Shown: positions 1 to 5,019 of the stretch, one piece after another
How positions within the stretch are numbered: position 1 is the first letter of the stretch
How the letters are laid out: every line of letters starts with the position of its first letter
Source of the DNA: Bacteroidota bacterium
Lineage (GTDB): Bacteria; Bacteroidota; Kryptoniia; Kryptoniales; JAKASW01
NCBI GenBank assembly: GCA_021796055.1
Contig: JAJYOS010000454.1
Location: 1-5,826, forward strand
Length of the DNA stretch: 5,826 nucleotides
Direction: 5' to 3'
Made by a program: the position numbers and the translations under genes
The notes under the pieces: generated by a model
The model's database searches: none
What the model saw: only the letters and a program-made list of their open reading frames with translations
Told to the model about the DNA's origin: nothing

Positions 1-609
1 GTATACTCCAGACGAAACCTGTTCTCCGTTCCTGTTTAGTCCGTTCCATGTGAGCTCGCTGTAACCGGCTGGATAGTCGCCATCGGCAATCTGTGCAACT
101 TCCCTCCCTACCACATCATAGATGATCGGCCTGACATGCGATGCCTTCGGAAGCTCGAACGCTATTTTAGTCGAGGGATTGAACGGGTTTGGGAAATTGT
201 TGTAGAGCTTATAATCCTTCGGTGCTCCAACCACTACACTTATCTCTTTCGTCCACGTTTGACCGTCGGCACTCCTTATCGTTGCCGTGAGTGTCGTATC
301 TCTTCCCACTGGAGCTTTCTTGTCCACTGAAAATGTGAATTCGGCATCTCCGGAACTGTTCGATGCGATAATTTTGATGACTGCCGTGGTCGATTTGAAT
401 TCCAGCCATGACGGGATTTCATTAAACGTCACAGAAACGTTCTTCGCTTCGAGGCTGGAGCTGTTCTGAATATTCAGTGAAATCGTGTTGCCCGTCGATG
501 CAAACGGGATTTGCCATACCTGTCCGGTGCCATTGCTTGAGGTAACCTTCCCAGTTTGGGCAATTGTGCTCCCGACGGTCAGCAATGCCAGAATTACGGC
601 TGTTCTCAC
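1..609 (-). CDS. Small secreted protein with T9SS type A C-terminal sorting domain (3' end cut by window)
   Basis: Translation from a GTG start at 609 gives 203 codons running exactly to base 1 with no stop, so only the last few residues are missing. Residues 1-17 are a signal peptide (MRTAVILALLTVGSTIA) followed by Gln, a Bacteroidetes-style mature end. Residues about 20-128 form a beta-rich, Ser/Thr-rich Ig-like domain (VWQIPF, IPSWLEF, DGQTWTKEI). Residues about 133-203 are the type A sorting domain: the hallmark YNNFPNPFNPSTKI at 136-149, then IIYDVVGREV and a final SSGVY, which normally lies 15-25 residues before the C-terminus. In this family the domain directs export by the type IX secretion system and is usually cleaved for surface attachment or release. 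The GTG is chosen because AGGAGG lies 10 bases upstream and the signal peptide starts directly at it. It is the third gene of the apparent operon, 60 bases after the 351-residue gene. The specific function of the N-terminal domain is unknown. Confidence 0.9.
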   Translation of the reverse strand, partial: MRTAVILALLTVGSTIAQTGKVTSSNGTGQVWQIPFASTGNTISLNIQNSSSLEAKNVSVTFNEIPSWLEFKSTTAVIKIIASNSSGDAEFTFSVDKKAPVGRDTTLTATIRSADGQTWTKEISVVVGAPKDYKLYNNFPNPFNPSTKIAFELPKASHVRPIIYDVVGREVAQIADGDYPAGYSELTWNGLNRNGEQVSSGVY

Positions 610-619
610 TCCACAAACA

Positions 620-625
620 CCTCCT
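620..625 (-). promoter_or_regulatory. Ribosome binding site deciding the GTG start
   Basis: AGGAGG on the minus strand lies 10 bases before the GTG at 609. No ATG is placed to give a complete signal peptide, so this site fixes the non-ATG start of the T9SS cargo gene. Confidence 0.75.
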
Positions 626-635
626 CCCTGCACCT

Positions 636-705
636 TGTTTCTCGTCTCTGATTTCTTGCTTCCGGCCTCTTACTTCTTGCCTCTATGTTCTCCCTCATCG
701 CCTCT
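636..705 (-). repeat. Degenerate tandem heptamer array (about 10 units)
   Basis: On the plus strand the bases fall into consecutive 7-base units of the pattern NNYYTCT: for example TGTTTCT at 636, TACTTCT at 671, TGCCTCT at 678 and CGCCTCT at 699. Eight units are continuous over 636-691; the ninth (CCCTCAT, 692) is degenerate and the tenth is good. On the coding (minus) strand it is a purine-rich run of AGAAGYA-like units. The array fills most of the 60-base gap before the T9SS cargo gene and continues into the last 12 codons of the 351-residue gene, supplying its TAA stop. It resembles in style the short tandemly repeated heptamers known from some cyanobacteria, without implying homology. 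Function unknown. A shorter sibling lies at 3837-3864. Confidence 0.65.
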
Positions 706-1725
706 CCCATGCCTATCAGGCAGTCTATCTATCAGATACTCCGCATTATACTTCAGAAGTGCGTACCCTTCACTCGTCAACGATGGCACGCCGCGACGTT
801 CACCTTCTTCCTTATTCTTGTGATACAGTTGATCGACTTCCTTCGCGAATAACTCAAGTTCCAATTTCGCCTTCACTGAATCGCTCTTTGCGAGTGCATC
901 TTTCGCTTTGTCAAGTCTGCGGTCTAATCTCTCGACGATTCCTTCATCTGCTCTGTCATCACTCTCCTCCTTTTCGTGAGCGGGCCCATTCGTCAGCCAG
1001 CCGAGCGTGACACACTGGTGCTTGTAGGAAGCAAGCGTGTCTATCCACGATAACGCAGATAAATCAGCGGGAGGCGCCGTAGGACCGACGGTCCAACCTC
1101 TCACTTTTATTGAATCTTCAAGGGCGAGTTCTACGCTGTCCTCCGCTTCGGTCGATTCTTCGACAGTCTGCTCATTTTCGGGGGTAATCTCGACGGGAGG
1201 TTTCGGATGGTAGCTGGGAGACACGACGAATGACCTTAACGTTGGGACCCCGTGCGATGTGATCACGATGCCGTCCAGTTTGCCGCCGGGCGCAACGTTA
1301 AATCTGCCGTATGGACTTGTCCACTCCAGGCTGCCATCTACACCGAATGCTGCCCACCATGTGCTCGTGTATTCTCCGGAATCGGGAAGCTGGGGGACAC
1401 CCACGGGAATCACCCGACGTGCATCCGGAAATCCCAACGGGTCTCGCCAGACATGCTTTAAATCCGTCAGGTCGCTTAATGCCACCTCCGCCCCGTTTGA
1501 AGGGTATGCAATATCTATGTCGAACCCGGCCATATATCCGATGCTGGTTTTCAGATTATCAATGAAATAGGCATACCTGAAAATCCCATTGCTTCCATCG
1601 AATGTGACGACACACACCACCTTCACATCGAGATGTGGCGGCACCAAATCATACCGGTTACCTTGTCCGAAGAGTGGGCTCGTTAACCACAAAAGCGTAC
1701 AGAGGGCAATGCAAGTTCTCTTCAT
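670..1725 (-). CDS. Secreted protein of unknown function with C-terminal coiled coil
   Basis: A 351-residue protein I do not recognise as a named family. Residues 1-20 are a signal peptide ending LFG, followed by Gln. Residues about 25-170 look like a beta-rich globular domain with many aromatic residues (VVCVVTFDGSNGIFRYAYFIDNL, GEYTSTWWAAFGVDG). Residues 175-207 are an acidic Pro/Glu/Thr linker. Residues about 262-308 are charged and helical, probably a coiled coil (ERLDRRLDKAKDALAKSD). Near the end comes LTSEGYALLKYNAEYLIDRLP (316-336), a short helix pattern that I believe recurs at the ends of surface proteins in this group. The tail from about 339 (GRGDEGEHRGKK) is encoded by the heptamer repeat and is probably not part of the original fold. 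The ATG at 1725 has GAGGAG 8 bases upstream. The gene starts 12 bases after the upstream stop, so the two are probably translationally coupled. There is no sorting domain, so it is likely periplasmic or outer-membrane associated. Existence is well supported; function is unknown. Confidence 0.85.
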   Translation of the reverse strand: MKRTCIALCTLLWLTSPLFGQGNRYDLVPPHLDVKVVCVVTFDGSNGIFRYAYFIDNLKTSIGYMAGFDIDIAYPSNGAEVALSDLTDLKHVWRDPLGFPDARRVIPVGVPQLPDSGEYTSTWWAAFGVDGSLEWTSPYGRFNVAPGGKLDGIVITSHGVPTLRSFVVSPSYHPKPPVEITPENEQTVEESTEAEDSVELALEDSIKVRGWTVGPTAPPADLSALSWIDTLASYKHQCVTLGWLTNGPAHEKEESDDRADEGIVERLDRRLDKAKDALAKSDSVKAKLELELFAKEVDQLYHKNKEEGERRGVPSLTSEGYALLKYNAEYLIDRLPDRHGRGDEGEHRGKK

Positions 1726-1733
1726 GGATGTGA

Positions 1734-1740
1734 CTCCTCA
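1734..1740 (-). promoter_or_regulatory. Ribosome binding site containing the upstream stop codon
   Basis: The minus-strand string TGAGGAG holds both the TGA stop of the peptidase-like gene (1738-1740) and the Shine-Dalgarno core for the next gene, with 8 bases to its ATG at 1725. This arrangement is typical of translational coupling, so translation of the 351-residue protein may depend on ribosomes that finish the upstream ORF. Confidence 0.7.
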
Positions 1741-2841
1741 ATTACTTGATTCATAATGGATTTTGCCGATATTTCTCTCCAAGCGCTTGAACCCCGCTTG
1801 TTTAAAATAGCTGTCGAGAGTCTCCTGGTCCACCAGATTCGTTGTCATCCATAATTTCCCATCAACATATATATCGACCGGAGTGACCTCCCCCGAAGCA
1901 TCTCTGTACCACTTGCTGAAATCCACGCTCTTGCCGACTCGATGCAAGCTATGGGGAGTGTTCCAGTCTCCATTTATATCGAACAAGCCGCCCCAGGGAA
2001 GACTCATGTCTATTACAGCCAGGTAAATATTGTTCTCCATACCATACTCGTCAGCATATTGCTTAACCACGTCGAGTATCAACGCGTTCGTCGCAGGTGT
2101 CCCGCAATCGCTGTTTTCCAGTTTATGATAAGCTTGAGTCGATGTATATGTGATAAGGTTTGCGCCCCCACCTATTGGAACCAAACCTGGGACTTCCACC
2201 GTGATAGAGTCCTTGGATTTAACATTTTCAGAGGTGGACATCGCTGTTATTAGAATTTTACCGCTGAATTCCGGAGCAGTGTAAGCAACATTGATTTCTC
2301 CGTTCTCGTCTGTGGTCGTCGTGAAAGCCCCGTTGCCATCCAGGTTATTTACATAGTCCTCAAATTCTCCCATCTCATCTAATGGCGGCTGGTTTGTGTG
2401 TCTGTGTCCACCGGACGGCAGCATCATGGATGCCGTCAGAGTAACACCAAAATTGGGTAAAGGTTGGGTGCCTCTCATTACTGTCACGCTAAAATACTTC
2501 ACGTTCCTTTCGTTAAGGTTGCCACCTGATGCAGCAGGTAAAGTCGGCCATTCCTGTTTTTGCGCTTGTATGTTAAATATTATCGTGTCTTGTTGTTTCT
2601 TCACCTTCACCCATCCTACTCCGTAATTGCGATAGACAAAATCGTCCGCTACCGCTGAGGTGAGCTTCGTACCCGTTCCCTTGACTCCCTGGGTTGCGAG
2701 CCCTGCTGCAGATGCCTTTGACGCTCCCGATCTAATAACTCCGTTCGTCTTCTCAGAACTCTGAACAACCTCTCCCTTTCCTCCAGGAGCGGTCTTGCCA
2801 AGCATTGCCAGCTCTGCCCCTACTCTTATTCCAACCGTCAC
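1738..2841 (-). CDS. C-terminal fragment: Ig-like domain plus M15-like zinc peptidase domain
   Basis: This open stretch of 367 codons, nominally from a GTG at 2841, holds the most informative part of the broken gene. Residues about 33-66 are a Gly/Ser/Ala/Thr linker. Residues about 110-218 look like a Big/invasin-type Ig fold (KYFSVTVMRG, TTDENGEINVAYTAPEFSG). Residues about 228-367 resemble the M15/hedgehog-type peptidase fold: SLHRVGKSVD (298-307) matches the family pattern S-x-H-x-x-G-x-A-x-D with Ser for Ala, giving zinc ligands His300 and Asp307, and IHYES near the end offers the third ligand, His362. M15 enzymes cut D-Ala peptide bonds in peptidoglycan or related peptides. The usual catalytic Glu just before the last His is not clear, so activity is uncertain. 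The fragment has no signal peptide and no proper ribosome binding site, so it probably is not made and exported alone. It ends with TGA inside the next gene's ribosome binding site. Confidence 0.7.
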   Translation of the reverse strand: MTVGIRVGAELAMLGKTAPGGKGEVVQSSEKTNGVIRSGASKASAAGLATQGVKGTGTKLTSAVADDFVYRNYGVGWVKVKKQQDTIIFNIQAQKQEWPTLPAASGGNLNERNVKYFSVTVMRGTQPLPNFGVTLTASMMLPSGGHRHTNQPPLDEMGEFEDYVNNLDGNGAFTTTTDENGEINVAYTAPEFSGKILITAMSTSENVKSKDSITVEVPGLVPIGGGANLITYTSTQAYHKLENSDCGTPATNALILDVVKQYADEYGMENNIYLAVIDMSLPWGGLFDINGDWNTPHSLHRVGKSVDFSKWYRDASGEVTPVDIYVDGKLWMTTNLVDQETLDSYFKQAGFKRLERNIGKIHYESSN

Positions 2842-3385
2842 CGAAATCGATCTTCGTCAGACCGTCGCTCGTTGCCTCAATCACGATCCAGTCTGCTGTC
2901 GAATCCGGAAGAACCCCGTCGAAAACCAGCGAGAAATTCCCGAGACTGTCTCCCGTAGCGGTGATGCTCGAGCCTATTTTAGTGTCGGCTCCCGTTTGAG
3001 GGCTCGTCTCGTGGAACGACGCGTACTGTCCCCCTGAGACGATCGTGCATGTAACCGGATCAGCAGGCGACCAGGCAGTGCTGTCGCAGGTGTTCTTTCC
3101 AGACACATGCGGGACATACGGATCGCCGTAGAAGTATTTCGACTGAAGCCAGAAGTCGAAATCGCTGTAGTAAGGTGTGTTGAAATATATCCAGCCATTC
3201 GGCCACACCGTCCTTACATCATATTCGGAACCAGCAATCCGGGCTGTCTGCCGATTTACAAGTATATTGTCGACATAGATAGAGAAGCTGACGTTGGCTA
3301 CGTCCCACGGATTTATTGACGCCACGCAATACTGCGGATCAAAAATGTATCGTCCCGCTTTTCCCGCAGGTAGATCGATAACCAT
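2753..3385 (-). CDS. Middle fragment of the broken secreted protein (Ig-like)
   Basis: An open stretch of 210 codons from an ATG at 3385, in the same frame as the preceding signal-peptide fragment and parted from it only by TAG plus three codons. No Shine-Dalgarno sequence precedes the ATG, which argues that it is an internal Met. Residues 1-178 are rich in aromatic and beta-forming residues (VSFSIYVDNILVNRQT, GWIYFNTPYYSDFDFWLQ), have Cys at 20, 100 and 113, and end in an Ig-like stretch (SSITATGDSLGNFSLVFDG, then ADWIVIEATSDGLTK). From about residue 179 the text turns Arg/Gly/Trp-rich and loses sense while the overlapping frame becomes meaningful. That marks the frameshift; the last 30 or so residues are probably spurious. 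No specific function can be assigned. Confidence 0.55.
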   Translation of the reverse strand: MVIDLPAGKAGRYIFDPQYCVASINPWDVANVSFSIYVDNILVNRQTARIAGSEYDVRTVWPNGWIYFNTPYYSDFDFWLQSKYFYGDPYVPHVSGKNTCDSTAWSPADPVTCTIVSGGQYASFHETSPQTGADTKIGSSITATGDSLGNFSLVFDGVLPDSTADWIVIEATSDGLTKIDFGDGWNKSRGRAGNAWQDRSWRKGRGCSEF

Positions 3386-3394
3386 GCTGTCCGG

Positions 3395-3670
3395 CTAGTA
3401 ATGGTAATCTTCTGCCGGTATGGTGCCGCAGGGCGTGCGCGGGATGTAGAGGTAACTACAGCCTCCTCCTTTGTCCCATGCGAAGACGAACCGAAGATCG
3501 TGCGTTACCACACCGGCTGCCTCCGCTCTTTTAAGCTGCACCGGAGATATGACCACATTTTCCCTTATATGCACCTGTGCAGCTGCCGGCGCAAGTGCAA
3601 CGACGGTCAGAAATGCCGACAATAGCCACTTAGTACCACTTACCCTCCAAAGCCCTTTACGATTGCCCAT
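3395..3670 (-). CDS. N-terminal fragment with signal peptide of the broken secreted protein
   Basis: A 91-residue ORF from the ATG at 3670 to the premature TAG. The start is set by AAGGAG 8 bases upstream; an in-frame GTG at 3679 overlaps that site and is rejected. Residues 1-27 are a clear signal peptide: basic MGNRKGLWR, hydrophobic LLSAFLTVVALAP, then AAA before Gln. The rest contains RFVFAWDKGGGCSYLYIPRTPCGTI with two Cys. As a stand-alone product it would be a short secreted peptide. Its better reading is the start of the long Ig-like/M15-like protein. It is the first gene of the operon and has its own promoter. Confidence 0.65.
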   Translation of the reverse strand: MGNRKGLWRVSGTKWLLSAFLTVVALAPAAAQVHIRENVVISPVQLKRAEAAGVVTHDLRFVFAWDKGGGCSYLYIPRTPCGTIPAEDYHY

Positions 3671-3678
3671 ATCGTGCA

Positions 3679-3684
3679 CTCCTT
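3679..3684 (-). promoter_or_regulatory. Ribosome binding site of the first operon gene
   Basis: AAGGAG on the minus strand is 8 bases before the ATG at 3670. It decides for this ATG over the GTG three codons upstream. Confidence 0.75.
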
Positions 3685-3700
3685 CTACCTTGACAAACGA

Positions 3701-3729
3701 AGATTAAGAGAAGTACAACGGAATGTCAA
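3701..3729 (-). promoter_or_regulatory. Sigma70-like promoter of the secreted-protein operon
   Basis: On the minus strand a perfect -35 box TTGACA (3729-3724) is followed by 17 bases and a weaker -10 box TAATCT (3706-3701). Transcription would start near 3694, giving a leader of about 24 bases before the ATG at 3670. A 7-base inverted repeat, CTTGACA/TGTCAAG (3689-3695 and 3724-3730), brackets the core and overlaps the -35, so an operator is possible but unproven. If the host is a Bacteroidetes using the TTTG/TAnnTTTG consensus, the match is less convincing. Confidence 0.5.
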
Positions 3730-3731
3730 GA

Positions 3732-3806
3732 AGGATCGCAAAAGACTTTGCCCTTGCTCACAGGATCATGAAATGACAGTTTTGGTGAGAACTTTCCCGG
3801 AGGATC
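3732..3806 (-). repeat. Three AGGATC direct repeats upstream of the promoter
   Basis: Copies of plus-strand AGGATC lie at 3732-3737, 3762-3767 and 3801-3806, all in one orientation, 30 and 39 bases apart, directly upstream of the -35 box. The first and third extend to AGGATCG. Short repeats like this can bind an activator. The motif is only six bases, so chance is a real alternative. Confidence 0.25.
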
Positions 3807-3836
3807 GATTCTTCGGACGGTCAGATTTTTCCGTCC

Positions 3837-3864
3837 CGCTTCTCGCCTTCGGTTTCTTACTTTC
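3837..3864 (-). repeat. Short degenerate heptamer repeat (4 units)
   Basis: Four 7-base units, CGCTTCT, CGCCTTC, GGTTTCT and TACTTTC, follow each other on the plus strand with the same pattern and orientation as the array at 636-705. It lies 71 bases beyond the mtnA stop codon. Both copies sit at the 3' side of a minus-strand gene. Confidence 0.4.
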
Positions 3865-3906
3865 TCTCCCGGCGAGATCTCTCGATTACCTGGACTTGCA
3901 GTCTAA

Positions 3907-3926
3907 GCGGGACACGCGCGCCCCGC
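3907..3926 (-). terminator. GC-rich hairpin after mtnA, possible terminator
   Basis: Starting 9 bases after the mtnA stop, GCGGG pairs with CCCGC. The stem can extend inward by three pairs (two of them G-U), leaving a loop of four. No run of U follows, only TTAGACTGC, so it is not a textbook intrinsic terminator; it could still stabilise the 3' end of the kinase-mtnA transcript or assist termination. Confidence 0.35.
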
Positions 3927-3935
3927 ATCCAGATT

Positions 3936-4997
3936 CTACCCGAGTACCTTCGCTATATTTTCTCCGTACGGCTTCCTGATAATCCCCTTCTCCGTGATGA
4001 ACGCGGCGATGTTCTCCGCCGGGGAAACATCGAACGCGGGTGCGTAGACGGAAATGTTCTCCGGCGCGGAGCGGCAGTCTCTGAAGTGCGTCACCTCGTC
4101 TGGATTTCTCTCCTCAATAGGTATGTCTTCGCCGGACTTCGCCGCGAGGTCGAAGCTCGACGACGGCGCGGCGATATAGAAGGGAATCTTGTGATCTTTG
4201 CAGAGGACGGAAAGGTTGTACGTCCCGATCTTGTTGGCGGTATCGCCGTTGGCCGCGATCCGGTCGGCACCGACGACGACCAGGTCCACCGAAAATTTCT
4301 TCATCGCTATCCCGGACGCGCCGTCGACTATCAGCTTGAAATCTATGCCGAGTTTTTGGAGCTCGTACGCCGTCAGTCTTGCTCCCTGGAGCAGCGGCCG
4401 CGTCTCATCGGCGATAACCATTACTTTCTTACCCGCTTCGTGCGCGGCACGGATGATACCGAGCGCCGTTCCGTAGCCGCCGGTCGCGAGTCCGCCTGTG
4501 TGGCAGTGCGTCAGTATTACCGCCTTGTCGGGAACAAGCTCGAGTCCGAATTGACCGATCTTCCTGCATGAGTCTATTTCTTCCGCAAGTATCCTGTGAG
4601 CTTCATTGAGAAAAACGTCGCCGACATTCTTCCCCTTGACATCAAGTTTCCTCAGCCTGGCAAGTATGTTGCGTATGTTGACGGCAGTCGGCCTGGTGGC
4701 GTTGATTTCATGGATCGCCGCGTCGAGCTTCGAGTCGATTTCTCCATGCGATCCGAATTCATAAGCCGCGAGAGCGGCCGCATACGCGGCGGCTATACCG
4801 ATGGCGGGCGCTCCCCTTATCCGCAGCGACTTGATCCATTCGCAGACGTCACGGTAATTCTTCGACGAGAGGAATTTCTCTTCGAGCGGGAGCCGGGTCT
4901 GGTCGATTATCGTGACCTTCGCGCCGCGCGGATCCGTGCCCGGTTCGCCGGACGTAGTTCCGTTTTCCCATTTAATCGGATCGGGAAGAGATTCCAT
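3936..4997 (-). CDS. mtnA: S-methyl-5-thioribose-1-phosphate isomerase
   Basis: MtnA converts 5-methylthioribose 1-phosphate to 5-methylthioribulose 1-phosphate in the cytoplasm, a step of the methionine salvage pathway; family members can also isomerise 5-deoxyribose 1-phosphate. Counted from the ATG at 4997 (353 residues, normal for the family), diagnostic parts are VTIIDQTRLP near the N-terminus, RGAPAIGIAAAY (61-72), the catalytic Cys165 in LTHCHTGGLATGGYG, ADETRP (196-201), the catalytic Asp245 in VVGADRIAANGD, NKIGTY (255-260), and a late IEERNPDEVTHF. No key residue is missing. Homologs start close to the SLPDPIKWENG segment, which favours the ATG at 4997; an in-frame GTG at 5054 would add 19 residues and overlap the kinase gene by 35 bases. 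Neither start has a strong ribosome binding site. The gene lies 22 bases after the kinase stop, likely in one operon. The aIF2B-like relatives (ribose-1,5-bisphosphate isomerase) are a less likely identity. Confidence 0.95.
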   Translation of the reverse strand: MESLPDPIKWENGTTSGEPGTDPRGAKVTIIDQTRLPLEEKFLSSKNYRDVCEWIKSLRIRGAPAIGIAAAYAAALAAYEFGSHGEIDSKLDAAIHEINATRPTAVNIRNILARLRKLDVKGKNVGDVFLNEAHRILAEEIDSCRKIGQFGLELVPDKAVILTHCHTGGLATGGYGTALGIIRAAHEAGKKVMVIADETRPLLQGARLTAYELQKLGIDFKLIVDGASGIAMKKFSVDLVVVGADRIAANGDTANKIGTYNLSVLCKDHKIPFYIAAPSSSFDLAAKSGEDIPIEERNPDEVTHFRDCRSAPENISVYAPAFDVSPAENIAAFITEKGIIRKPYGENIAKVLG

Positions 4998-5019
4998 TCC
5001 CGAGAAATTCAGCCGGGGT

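Larger units (their letters stand above)
1738..3670 (-). pseudogene. Secreted Ig-like/M15-like peptidase gene broken by a nonsense codon and a frameshift
   Basis: Three consecutive ORFs read as one protein of about 643 residues once two lesions are undone. The first lesion is an in-frame TAG at 3395-3397: the ORFs on both sides share the frame, only three codons (Pro-Asp-Ser) separate the TAG from the next ATG, and that ATG has no ribosome binding site. The second is a one-base excess between about 2841 and 2856, where the sense passes from TSDGLTK in one frame to SISVTVGIRVGAELAMLG in the next; the tail of the first frame (WNKSRGRAGNAWQDRSWRKG) has shadow-like composition. The restored order is signal peptide (1-27), unknown Cys-containing N-terminal region, Ig-like region ending near 280, Gly/Ser/Ala-rich linker (about 309-342), a second Ig-like domain (about 386-494), and an M15-like zinc domain (about 505-643). 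TAG is the natural stop of mtnA here, so stop recoding is unlikely. A true pseudogene or assembly errors both fit. Two separate intact genes is the less likely reading. Confidence 0.7.

Noticed and set aside
485..1010. Plus-strand ORFs of 112 and 148 codons across the T9SS gene start and the heptamer array
   Set aside because: Their Leu/Pro/Ser-rich text comes from the pyrimidine-rich repeat strand and the antisense of two secreted-protein genes.
2974..3198. 74-codon minus-strand ORF in another frame within the broken gene
   Set aside because: It is Thr/Arg/Ser-rich with no start signal, while the overlapping frame carries the coherent Ig-like sequence.
3395..3397. Recoding of TAG as an amino acid
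   Set aside because: mtnA ends in TAG at its normal family length, and only this one gene would need recoding; a nonsense mutation or sequence error is simpler.
3815..3836. Hairpin GGACGG/CCGTCC with a 10-base loop
   Set aside because: The six-pair stem has a long loop and no following T-run on either strand, so it is not convincing as a terminator.
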